From NCBI GenBank assembly GCA_964427415.1, contig CAYRUH010000002.1, positions 62,001-126,000 of the forward strand: 64,000 bases of DNA, given 5' to 3'. Both the position numbers and the translations under genes were made by a program. Source of the stretch: Lentisalinibacter sp964427415 (GTDB taxonomy: Bacteria > Pseudomonadota > Gammaproteobacteria > Steroidobacterales > Woeseiaceae). The notes under the pieces are model-generated. The model was not told where the DNA came from. It was given only the letters and a program-made list of their open reading frames with translations, and searched no databases. Every line of letters starts with the position of its first letter. The first letter of the stretch is position 1. Positions 18,021-25,703 of this stretch are shown here, piece by piece.

Positions 18021-18599
18021 CTACTCGCCCTCTACCGCGCCAACGGGCGGTGACAGCGCGAAATCCTCATCCGGGTGCATGAGGTTCAGTACGCCGCGCA
18101 TCAGGCGTTCGCAGCCTACCAGCAGCATGATAGTCAACGACAGGGGCAGGATCGTGTAGAACCAGCCGACGGTGATCGGCAGGCTGGCATCCCTGATCTG
18201 CATGCCGCGCAGCACGAGTCCCACGCTCTCGGCAGCCAACACGAGCAGAATCCAGATCACCAGCGCATCGAGTATGAGAACGAGTACGCGGCGCGCGAGC
18301 ACTGGCAACTGATCAGCAAGCATGTCGATGCTGACATTGGCTCCGAGACGATAGGCCCAGGGCGCCACCAGGAAGGCAGACCACACCATCATCGTCTTGG
18401 AGACCGATTCGGTCCATATCAGGGAATTGTTGAACCCGTAGCGGCTGACGACCTGCAGCATCACGATCATCGTCATCGCGAACAGAAGCAGGCCGGCCAG
18501 GCCCAGCAGCGCCGGACAGATACGCGCGTTAAGTGCGCTGACCGCGGCCAACGCGCGGCGCAGTATGCGGCTCGGCAGCGTCGCCGCGGCCGGTCTCAT
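18021..18599 (-). CDS. TRAP transporter small permease (DctQ family)
   Basis: 192 residues from the ATG at 18599; a longer start at 18692 adds a non-hydrophobic leader without similarity. Four membrane segments. The family block VVSRYGFNNSLIWTESVSKTMMVWSAFLVAPWAYR is recognisable by its pieces (SRYGFNNSLIWTE, LGANVSIDMLADQLP). First gene of the TRAP operon, transcribed divergently from the aldolase gene across a 288-base region that holds a likely operator of the island's regulator. Confidence 0.88.
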   Translation of the reverse strand: MRPAAATLPSRILRRALAAVSALNARICPALLGLAGLLLFAMTMIVMLQVVSRYGFNNSLIWTESVSKTMMVWSAFLVAPWAYRLGANVSIDMLADQLPVLARRVLVLILDALVIWILLVLAAESVGLVLRGMQIRDASLPITVGWFYTILPLSLTIMLLVGCERLMRGVLNLMHPDEDFALSPPVGAVEGE

Positions 18600-18797
18600 G
18601 CAAAGTCCCGCCTGGATCGGTACAGCCTGCACTGTGAGTTCACGTCGCTCCCCGTCATCGACACCGCACTGACGGGAAGTCTCCGTTGCCACGTGGAAAT
18701 GTTCAAGCGAACCGTCCTGCGCTTACCGACTGCGCGCGTCCGGCGATGTGCGCGGACCCGGAGACTTTGTTGTCGTCAGTGCTTCTGCATAATAGTA

Positions 18798-18818
18798 TAT
18801 AATATGTCTTATACAAGT
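18798..18818. promoter_or_regulatory. Promoter and operator of the aldolase/TRAP divergent region
   Basis: A TATAAT -10 candidate (18798-18803, + strand) is followed at once by TCTTATACAAGT (18807-18818), a 10/12 match to the perfect palindrome TCTTATATAAGA upstream of suyA. The site is 70 bases before the aldolase ATG. Overlap with the -10 region fits repression by the island's GntR protein. The intergenic region 18600-18887 otherwise shows no gene. Confidence 0.55.
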
Positions 18819-18887
18819 ATTAGCTGCCGCCGGGTTGACCACAACGGCGCGGCATTCTCAGACACAGCAGGGGATGACGGGGTATCG

Positions 18888-19934
18888 ATGACACCGACTG
18901 CCGGGAAACTTTGGGGCATGCGGCGCCTGGCGGACCCGAATGGCCGGTTCAAGATGACGGCCGTGGATCAGCGGCCGCCCATCAAGAATGCCATCGCTGA
19001 GAAACGTGGCGTTGTACAGGCGTCCTGGGAAGACGTGGCGGGGTTCAAGGCGCTGCTGATCCGGGAGTTGCAGTCCTCCTCGTCGGCCATGCTGCTCGAT
19101 CCCCATTTCGCCTATCCCGGAGGGATCTTTTTCCTGGATGCGGCGAAAGGCCTGATACTCACACTTGAAGACAGCGTGTTCGACGAGACGCCAGAGGGCC
19201 GCTTGTCGAGGGAGATCGACGACTGGTCCGTGGAGAAGATCAAGCGTGTCGGCGGTGACGCGGTCAAGGTTCTGGTCTGGTACCGTCCCGACGCGCCGGC
19301 CCGGGTTTGTCGGGCGCAGCAGGATTTCGCGCGGCGTGTCGGCGAGGCCTGCGCCAGGTTCGACCTGCCTTATGTGTTCGAGCTGCTGGTTTATCCTCTG
19401 GCATCCGATGTTGAGCAGACCCGGGACTACGTGGAGATGCGGAGCAAGAAACCCGACCTGGTTCTGCAGAGCGTGCAGACGTTCGCCAGACCTGAATTCG
19501 GCGTGGACATCTTCAAGCTGGAAAGTCCGCTGGCCGCCGCCGATGTGCCGGGAGCAGAGACGGAAAAGGCGGGCGAGGCCCAGGGCTGGTTCGATGCGCT
19601 GGGCGAGGCGGCAGGGCGACCGTGGGTCATGTTGTCCGCCGGCGCCGGCATGGATGAATTCCGCCGCATACTCACGCATGCATACGCGGCCGGCGCCTCC
19701 GGGTACCTGGCCGGACGTGCGATCTGGCTCGAAGCGTTCGCTGCGTTCCCGGACCGGGAGGCAATTCGCGAAGGTCTGCAGGGGCCGGCCGTCGCCTACA
19801 TGGAAAATCTGAACGCTCTCACGGACGAGCGGGCCGTGCCCTGGCATCGGCACGCGTGCTACGGGCCTGAAGGGCCGCGGCTGCAGCCGGCGGATGAGCG
19901 TTTCCGCCATCACTATCCGGATTTCGGTGTGTGA
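18888..19934 (+). CDS. LacD/YihT-type aldolase; probable sulfofructose-phosphate aldolase
   Basis: 348 residues from the ATG at 18888. Class I aldolase of the tagatose-bisphosphate (LacD) family: GRFKMTAVDQRPPIKNAI near the N-terminus, VKVLVWYRPDAP, and VDIFKLESPL, in which K210 is the expected Schiff-base Lys; SAGAGMDEF and YLAGRAIWLEA follow. LacD-type enzymes include 6-deoxy-6-sulfofructose-1-phosphate aldolase (YihT/SqiA), giving DHAP and sulfolactaldehyde. The context (FucI-like isomerase, PfkB kinase, sulfolactate genes) favours that over tagatose metabolism. The family is clear; the substrate is inferred. Confidence 0.82.
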   Translation: MTPTAGKLWGMRRLADPNGRFKMTAVDQRPPIKNAIAEKRGVVQASWEDVAGFKALLIRELQSSSSAMLLDPHFAYPGGIFFLDAAKGLILTLEDSVFDETPEGRLSREIDDWSVEKIKRVGGDAVKVLVWYRPDAPARVCRAQQDFARRVGEACARFDLPYVFELLVYPLASDVEQTRDYVEMRSKKPDLVLQSVQTFARPEFGVDIFKLESPLAAADVPGAETEKAGEAQGWFDALGEAAGRPWVMLSAGAGMDEFRRILTHAYAAGASGYLAGRAIWLEAFAAFPDREAIREGLQGPAVAYMENLNALTDERAVPWHRHACYGPEGPRLQPADERFRHHYPDFGV

Positions 19935-19940
19935 GACCCG

Positions 19941-21044
19941 TCAGTTCTCCGGCTGCCAGACCTGAGGGCGGGTGCGGACGGTTTCGCCGCTGCGAATAGC
20001 CTCCTGACAGCAGAGCGCGAGGTACTGGTCCTGGCTCGCCTCGGCGAGACTGTAGAACGACTCTCCCTTCTCTACGTAGCGGCACATCGCCAGCAGACAC
20101 TGCGCGACGGCGATTTCCTCGTCATTCAGCCGGGCCGGCATGAACGGGTTATGCCAGACCCATGAGTCGCGGAACTGTATCCCCTTCAGGTGATGACCCT
20201 CATGGTTGCCGTTGCGCCCGGCCTCGTGACGGACCAGCCGGGCACTGACCGGTGTCACGATGTCCCTGAGCCAGGTGACCGTGTCATCTACGATCTCGCC
20301 GCGCTCGCCGCGAACGCAAACCCGCTGCCCGCGGATCCAGCTTCGGTACTGGGGTTGGCAGAATTCGTACAGCCCGAGCCCGCCGCCGAAATCGAGCCAG
20401 GCATAGTCGGTCTGCGCCTCGACGAGGCGTTCCTCGGCCGGCGGGCCGCTGCGGTCCGGACCGGCGATGACCGGAGCGCTGTAGCGCGTGCCCCGTATCA
20501 CCGCCTCTGCGTATCCGACGCCGAGCAGGCGGCGTATCAGACTCATTCCATGGTAGTCGTGGCAAACGGACAGGTGAATCTGATTGACTGGTCCGAGAAC
20601 GCCTGAATCAACGACGGCCTGACGCGCCGCGTGCAGCGGTTGCGCCCAGAATTGTTCGGCGATCTGGATGCGCGCGCCGAGCTGCACCAGAGTCTCGTAG
20701 AGTCTGACGAGGCCGTCCCGCGTCGTCGCGGGCGGTGTCTCGGCCAGTATCGGCACGCCGCGCCGGGCGAGGTCGATACAGACTTCCGGAATGGCCTGCT
20801 GGCTGACGCTCGCTACCGCGTAAGCCGGACGGACCGAGTCGAGCAGCGCGTCGATCGTGGCGAAACTGGGCACCTGCCATGTAGTCTCTATTTCGGCACG
20901 TCGGCTGTCACGCCGTGCGACGATACCGCAGATGCTCATCCCGGGGATGGCCTGCGCGATACGCAGGAAGAACTCTGTACGCCAACCAGCTCCGACCACC
21001 GCGAATTCGAAGGCGCTGTGCGCGCTGTGCGCTGCGCTGGTCAC
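19941..21044 (-). CDS. Gfo/Idh/MocA oxidoreductase with altered EKP motif
   Basis: 367 residues. Rossmann motif FAVVGAGWRTEFF at the N-terminus. The usual EKP motif with the catalytic Lys is replaced by ETPPAT (in VPILAETPPATT), so the standard hydride-transfer base is missing. A C-terminal domain follows with YAWLDFGGGLGLYEF. The altered motif suggests a changed mechanism or a structural partner role. It is the third of three consecutive oxidoreductase genes behind the TonB-dependent receptor, and its ATG overlaps the stop of the preceding one. Its aldolase-side neighbour converges on it. Confidence 0.78.
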   Translation of the reverse strand: MTSAAHSAHSAFEFAVVGAGWRTEFFLRIAQAIPGMSICGIVARRDSRRAEIETTWQVPSFATIDALLDSVRPAYAVASVSQQAIPEVCIDLARRGVPILAETPPATTRDGLVRLYETLVQLGARIQIAEQFWAQPLHAARQAVVDSGVLGPVNQIHLSVCHDYHGMSLIRRLLGVGYAEAVIRGTRYSAPVIAGPDRSGPPAEERLVEAQTDYAWLDFGGGLGLYEFCQPQYRSWIRGQRVCVRGERGEIVDDTVTWLRDIVTPVSARLVRHEAGRNGNHEGHHLKGIQFRDSWVWHNPFMPARLNDEEIAVAQCLLAMCRYVEKGESFYSLAEASQDQYLALCCQEAIRSGETVRTRPQVWQPEN

Positions 21045-22030
21045 AGGCTCGCTTCCAAGCCGGGCTGCCAGATTGTGTCTTTGGAGTATCCATACGCCGA
21101 CTCGATCAGCTGCAATGCCGCCAGTGAAAGGTCCGCCGTGCGGTAGTCGGGTTTGGCCTTTCCGGCCTGGACGGCAAGATCCTCCAGTATGAGCTGGTGA
21201 TAATTGACCGCGCCTGTCAGCGGTCGGTGTATCAGTTCGCCCGGCACACCGGCCCGCCGTATCCAGTAGCTGCCCGCCCAGGCGGAGAATTCGATCACTC
21301 CACGGGATCCGGAGAAGCGGAATACCGCCCCCTTGCGCTCTGCGGGCGGCAATACCTCACTGCAGACGGCCGTAGCGGCGCCGGAGTGCAGTTCGATGCG
21401 GGTGCCGGACTGAAGTTCGATCCGTGTCAGTCCCCGGGACTCCACCTGTACGCCGTCGTTTACGATACGACCGGAGACATCGAATGCGCCGTGGCATGTG
21501 CGCACCGGGTCACCGTCGAATACATCCAGCAGGTAGGCGAGCCAGTGGATACCGGCATTCAGCAGATCCACCGATGAATATACCGTCACGGTTTCCATGC
21601 GGCCTATATCGCCGTTGCGGATACGTCTTCTGACCTCGCGGGTCGCAGGGAGTACCTGCATGCCGTGAGGCACTACGGCCGGCAGGTGGCTCTCGGCTAT
21701 GTCGTCCAGTAGCGCCTTTGCCGTTGCCGCATCACAGGCCAGCGGTTTCTCGATCAGGACTCCACTCGGCCCCTGTGCCATGGCGCTGCGGGCGAGCACG
21801 GCATGGGTGGGCGCAGGTGATGCAATACAGTATACGTCCGCTGGGCACTCGTTCTGCATCTGCTCCAGGTCCGCGAATAATCGAAGCCCCTCGTAGCGCC
21901 CGCGGACCCGATGCCGTGCGTTCTCCGACGGATCGCAGGCGGCGAGGAGCCGGAACCGGTTGGAGGCTGCGAGCGCCTCGAGGCTGAGGCCGCCGCCGAA
22001 GCCGCAGCCGATCACGCAGGCGGTCAGCAT
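21041..22030 (-). CDS. Gfo/Idh/MocA oxidoreductase
   Basis: 329 residues. N-terminal dinucleotide motif CVIGCGFGGGLSLEAL, the catalytic LIEKPLACD motif, and a C-terminal domain with LLNAGIHWLAYLLDVF supplying the usual His. Start and stop overlap both neighbours by 4-7 bases, so the three oxidoreductases are translationally coupled. Probably acts on a sugar or glycoside of the island's substrate; the actual reaction is unknown. Confidence 0.8.
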   Translation of the reverse strand: MLTACVIGCGFGGGLSLEALAASNRFRLLAACDPSENARHRVRGRYEGLRLFADLEQMQNECPADVYCIASPAPTHAVLARSAMAQGPSGVLIEKPLACDAATAKALLDDIAESHLPAVVPHGMQVLPATREVRRRIRNGDIGRMETVTVYSSVDLLNAGIHWLAYLLDVFDGDPVRTCHGAFDVSGRIVNDGVQVESRGLTRIELQSGTRIELHSGAATAVCSEVLPPAERKGAVFRFSGSRGVIEFSAWAGSYWIRRAGVPGELIHRPLTGAVNYHQLILEDLAVQAGKAKPDYRTADLSLAALQLIESAYGYSKDTIWQPGLEASL

Positions 22031-23034
22031 GAGCCAGACATTGCGGGCGAGGGGGGGCGCTCGAGCGACGCGGCGGCATAGATCGCGTCGATGATCGACA
22101 TAGTGGCGATACTGTCATCGCCGCCGGTCAACGGCGTCCTGCGGTCCGCGACCACGTCGACGAAGTGCTCGAGCTGATAGTCATAAGTCATCCGGCGATC
22201 CACCGTCTCGGTGAGCGTCTTACCGGCCTTCTCGATACGGATACGATTACCCTGGTGCGGCGCGACGAAATTCTCGAGCATCAAGCGGCCATGCTCTGCG
22301 GAGATCGTGATGCGGGTATCGTGATCGCCGTCATTCGATCTGGCCATTGAGCAGTAAAGATTGGCTCTCAGCCCGGAGTCCAGTCCGAGCTCTGCACAGG
22401 TGGTAAGGTCGACACCGGTTGCCGCGACTGTGCACTCAGCCGCCCAGACACGCCACTTCGCACCGCCGCTTATGACATGCAGGGCGTTGACGGGATAACA
22501 GCCGAGATCCATCAGCGCGCCACCTCCGAGCTCGGGCCTGTAGCGCAGCTCACCCTCACGCGCCGGCACATGGGCGTCGAAGACCGCCTCAATATGGCGT
22601 GGACGGCCGATAATGTTCGAGTCCAGCAATTCCAGCGCTCGCGTGAAGAACGGGTGGTAGCGATAGTGGAAAGCCTCGACGAGGTGCCGGCCGGATTCGC
22701 GGGCGGCATCGACCATCTGTCGTGCCTCACTTGCATTCATCGCAAAAGGCTTCTCGCATAGTACGTGCTTGCCAGCGCGCAGCGCCGCTATGGACCAGAT
22801 GGCATGGGAGGCAGGTGGCAGTGCGTTGTAGATGGCATCGACGTCCGGTGCTTCGATCAGCGCGCGGTAGGAGTCGACGGCGCGGGGGATGCCGTGAGCC
22901 GCGGCGTAGGCCTCGGCTCTGGTCCGATCGCTGGCGGCTACCGCCGCCACTTCGACGGCGGGGTGGACGGCTGCCGGCTGCAGCAATGCGAGCGGTCCGA
23001 TACGCGCGGCGCCCAGGATGGCGATGCGGATCAC
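22024..23034 (-). CDS. Gfo/Idh/MocA oxidoreductase (dihydrodiol/glucose-fructose oxidoreductase-like)
   Basis: 336 residues. N-terminal IAILGAARIGPLALL, then NALPPASHAIWSIAALRAGKHVLCEKPF in the order typical of the family (CEKPFAM carries the catalytic Lys), EAFHYRYHPFF, and GGGALMDLGCYPVNAL with the DxGxY triad. This is the dihydrodiol-dehydrogenase/xylose-dehydrogenase-like branch, usually NADP-dependent sugar oxidation. First of three coupled oxidoreductases, separated from the TonB-dependent receptor gene by a 114-base spacer containing a strong hairpin. Confidence 0.83.
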   Translation of the reverse strand: MIRIAILGAARIGPLALLQPAAVHPAVEVAAVAASDRTRAEAYAAAHGIPRAVDSYRALIEAPDVDAIYNALPPASHAIWSIAALRAGKHVLCEKPFAMNASEARQMVDAARESGRHLVEAFHYRYHPFFTRALELLDSNIIGRPRHIEAVFDAHVPAREGELRYRPELGGGALMDLGCYPVNALHVISGGAKWRVWAAECTVAATGVDLTTCAELGLDSGLRANLYCSMARSNDGDHDTRITISAEHGRLMLENFVAPHQGNRIRIEKAGKTLTETVDRRMTYDYQLEHFVDVVADRRTPLTGGDDSIATMSIIDAIYAAASLERPPSPAMSGSC

Positions 23035-23076
23035 GGCAAAGCGCCCGTCCTGCGTCGTTTCAAGATTCGAGTCTCA

Positions 23077-23116
23077 CGCCGGCAGTCCGGCGGCTGATGC
23101 CGCCGGACTGCCGGCG
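23077..23116. terminator. Perfect 18-bp hairpin behind the TonB-dependent receptor
   Basis: CGCCGGCAGTCCGGCGGC (23077-23094) and its exact complement (23099-23116) flank a TGAT loop. It lies between the receptor stop (23149) and the first oxidoreductase start (23034) on the minus strand. No T-run follows on that strand. It could be a leaky terminator or mRNA-stability element lowering oxidoreductase expression relative to the receptor. Confidence 0.6.
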
Positions 23117-23148
23117 CTTTATAGAAGACGCTGCCGACGGATTGCCAT

Positions 23149-25515
23149 TCAGTAGTTGGCACGGAAATTGAGCCCGAAGTAACGATCGGCATCGCGGGGT
23201 ATCTGGTAGCGGAAACCGTCGCCGCTGAAAGTCGTGGCATAGCTCTCGTCGGTCAGGTTCTTGCCGATCAGCGTCAGCCGAAAGCGGTCCTCCGCCATGG
23301 CAAAGCCGATGCTGGCGTTCAATACGTCGTATTCGGGCAGCAGGGCCGCCGGATTGAACGTGCCGTCGTTGTTCGGCAGCGTCGCGCGCTGCTCATCGGT
23401 GTGGACGAAGGACGCATTCAGGATGACATCCATATCGCCGAGCGGGAAGGTATACTGGCCGTATAGCGAGTACTTGAGGTCCGGCGCGAACGGCACTGCC
23501 AGCCCGGAGCGGGTGCTGCAGTTCGCCGGCGGCAGTCCGGTGGTGGGTTCGATCGGGCAATTGAACCGGTCGATCTCGGCATCGACGGAGGCCAGTCCGC
23601 CGCCGATCTCCAGCGCATCGATCGGCGACCACAGGAAGTCGAACTCGAAGCCCTCGGTGGTCACGTCGCCGGCATTGGTGAGCCGGGTGATGGTGACGCC
23701 GGTGGAGGTATCGAAGTTATTGGCCTGGAAATTCTCGATATCGGTGCTGAAGATGGCGAAATTCGCCAGCACGGTACCGGCGGTGAACTTGTAACCGATC
23801 TCGAAGGACTCGGACTCCTCGGCGCCGATGGGCAGGATGTCGGTGAGGCCCATGTTGAAGAAGGTGTTGAAAGCCGGTCCCTTGTAGCCCTCGGCCGCGG
23901 TACCGTACACCATGTGGTTGTCACCCAGATTCCATTGCAGGCCGAGTTTGCCCGAGAAATTGGTGTCGTCGGTCTTGCCGGAGAAATTGCTGTCGAAACC
24001 GCCTGTCTGGGGCGGGAACTGGCCGTTCGGCTCGGCCGGGCGTACGCCCACGCCCTGGCGGCCGAAGGGGTCGTTGTTGCGACGGTTGTGATTGAACTCC
24101 ACTTCGTCGTCGGTGAACCGGAAGCCGGCGATCAGACGCAGGTTATCGGTAAAGTTGAAAGTGCCCTCGCCGAACACAGCGTAGTTGGTGAACTCGGTGT
24201 TGAACGAAGCGGTGCCGGAGACGATGTCGTTGGCGTTGCAGGTCAGCCCGGGGTTGGCGTTGAGAATGGCATCGTTCTGTCCGCCGTTGTTCTGGCAGCT
24301 GGCGTCGCGGGTGAAGCTGCGCTCGGAATCGATGTTCCAGAAAAACGCCCCCACCTGCCAGGTCAGGGTGCGGTCGGCCGGTGAGGCCAGACGCAATTCC
24401 TGGGAGAACTGGCGCCATTCCTGCGGGCCCACGTCGTGCAGCTGGAAAGTGACGTCACCGAAGTTGACCGGTACGTCGGGGTCCCCGCCGATGGAGGTGA
24501 AATCGCCCTCGCGGATCTCGGTATTGTTCCAGGTGCGCTGAGCTGTGATGGAGGTGAGCGTGTACTCGCCGAAATCTTTCTCGAATTGCAGCGAGAAGGC
24601 GGTCGTTTCGTCGAGGGTTACCGTGGTCAGGTCGTGGTCGACGAGGCGCTGGTCCAGATCGATGTCGGCGACGCCATTGACGATGCCGGCGCTGTTCGGC
24701 AGTGCCTCTGAGTTTGGATGGCGTCCGCTCGGCAGTGCCTCGAGGTCGGCGCAGCAATTATCCCGGGCATCATAGTCTTCGAAAATCGCCAGTACGCGCA
24801 GGTCCGGCGCCGGGTCGTATTCGAGCATGGCGCGCACGCCCTGCCGGTCGTAGCCGTTGATCAACTGGTTGTCGAAGACATTGCGGATATAGCCGTCGAA
24901 ATCGCCATCGAAGGCGGTGATGCTGGCGCGGGCGTTGTCCGACAGCGGTCCGGCCACCCGGGCGGTCACCCGTCGCTCATTGTCCTGAAAGAATGAGGCG
25001 TCGACCGACGCTTCGAACTCATTTGTGGGGCGGCGTGTGGTGATATTGACGACCCCGGCAGAAGCGTTCTTGCCGAACAGGGTTCCCTGCGGACCGCGCA
25101 GCACCTCCAGTCGCTGTATGTCGTAGAGGTCGCCGAAGGCCTGTCCGGAGCGTCCCAGCACCACACCGTCCACCACCGTAGCCACACTCGGCTCGGCCGC
25201 CGTGCTGAATGAGATGGTGCCTATGCCCCGCACCACGACCGTGGAGTTCCTGGTGGTGTTTCCCTTGCGGAACGAGACCGACGGTATCAGTGACTGCAGG
25301 CCTTCGAAGCCGGTGGCAAAGGCGGCATCGATGGTGTCTTCGGAGAGAACCGTAACGGCGACCGGAACGTCCTGAACGTTCACCTCCCGCTTGGTGGCAG
25401 TGACCACGATCTCCTCGATCTCCGCCCCGGCTGGCACGGCAATCACCAGCATCAGAGCGGCCGCCGCCAACACCCGGATTATGCCTGTGCTCGAAAATAC
25501 TCCTGACTCATTCAT
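23149..25515 (-). CDS. TonB-dependent outer-membrane receptor
   Basis: 788 residues. Signal peptide to about residue 31 (VLAAAALMLVIAVPAGAE), TonB box EEIVVTATKRE directly after it, plug domain (VQDVPVAVTVLSEDTI, VLRGPQGTLFGKNASAGVVNI), then a 22-strand barrel ending in YFGLNFRANY. This is the sugar/complex-ligand branch common in environmental gammaproteobacteria (IEEIVVTATKR, LRGPQGTLFGKN). Its position in the sulfonate-sugar island suggests uptake of a sulfoquinovosyl glycoside or sulfolipid fragment; that ligand is inferred. The promoter carries a copy of the shared operator. Confidence 0.92.
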   Translation of the reverse strand: MNESGVFSSTGIIRVLAAAALMLVIAVPAGAEIEEIVVTATKREVNVQDVPVAVTVLSEDTIDAAFATGFEGLQSLIPSVSFRKGNTTRNSTVVVRGIGTISFSTAAEPSVATVVDGVVLGRSGQAFGDLYDIQRLEVLRGPQGTLFGKNASAGVVNITTRRPTNEFEASVDASFFQDNERRVTARVAGPLSDNARASITAFDGDFDGYIRNVFDNQLINGYDRQGVRAMLEYDPAPDLRVLAIFEDYDARDNCCADLEALPSGRHPNSEALPNSAGIVNGVADIDLDQRLVDHDLTTVTLDETTAFSLQFEKDFGEYTLTSITAQRTWNNTEIREGDFTSIGGDPDVPVNFGDVTFQLHDVGPQEWRQFSQELRLASPADRTLTWQVGAFFWNIDSERSFTRDASCQNNGGQNDAILNANPGLTCNANDIVSGTASFNTEFTNYAVFGEGTFNFTDNLRLIAGFRFTDDEVEFNHNRRNNDPFGRQGVGVRPAEPNGQFPPQTGGFDSNFSGKTDDTNFSGKLGLQWNLGDNHMVYGTAAEGYKGPAFNTFFNMGLTDILPIGAEESESFEIGYKFTAGTVLANFAIFSTDIENFQANNFDTSTGVTITRLTNAGDVTTEGFEFDFLWSPIDALEIGGGLASVDAEIDRFNCPIEPTTGLPPANCSTRSGLAVPFAPDLKYSLYGQYTFPLGDMDVILNASFVHTDEQRATLPNNDGTFNPAALLPEYDVLNASIGFAMAEDRFRLTLIGKNLTDESYATTFSGDGFRYQIPRDADRYFGLNFRANY

Positions 25516-25553
25516 GATCGCTCCCCCTACGTTGCGATGTACCGAAATATCGG

Positions 25554-25581
25554 TCTTATAGATGACTATAATATATATAAG
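25554..25581. promoter_or_regulatory. Operator/promoter of the TonB-dependent receptor
   Basis: TCTTATAGATGA (25554-25565) matches TCTTATATAAGA at 10 of 12 positions and is followed by a second AT-rich half-site ending in TATATAAG (to 25581). It lies about 40 bases before the receptor ATG. On the minus strand the block contains TATTAT/TATAGT candidates for a -10 box. The 25516-25703 spacer holds no gene. Confidence 0.5.
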
Positions 25582-25703
25582 TTCCGTTGCAAGCCAAATT
25601 CGTGAATGGGAACGGCGGGTGAGGCGGACCAGGCCGGCGAATCGCAGGATTCAGCGCCGCCGGTCCGGTGCCGTGGAACCGGCTGCGGATGCGCGGTGCG
25701 CTC

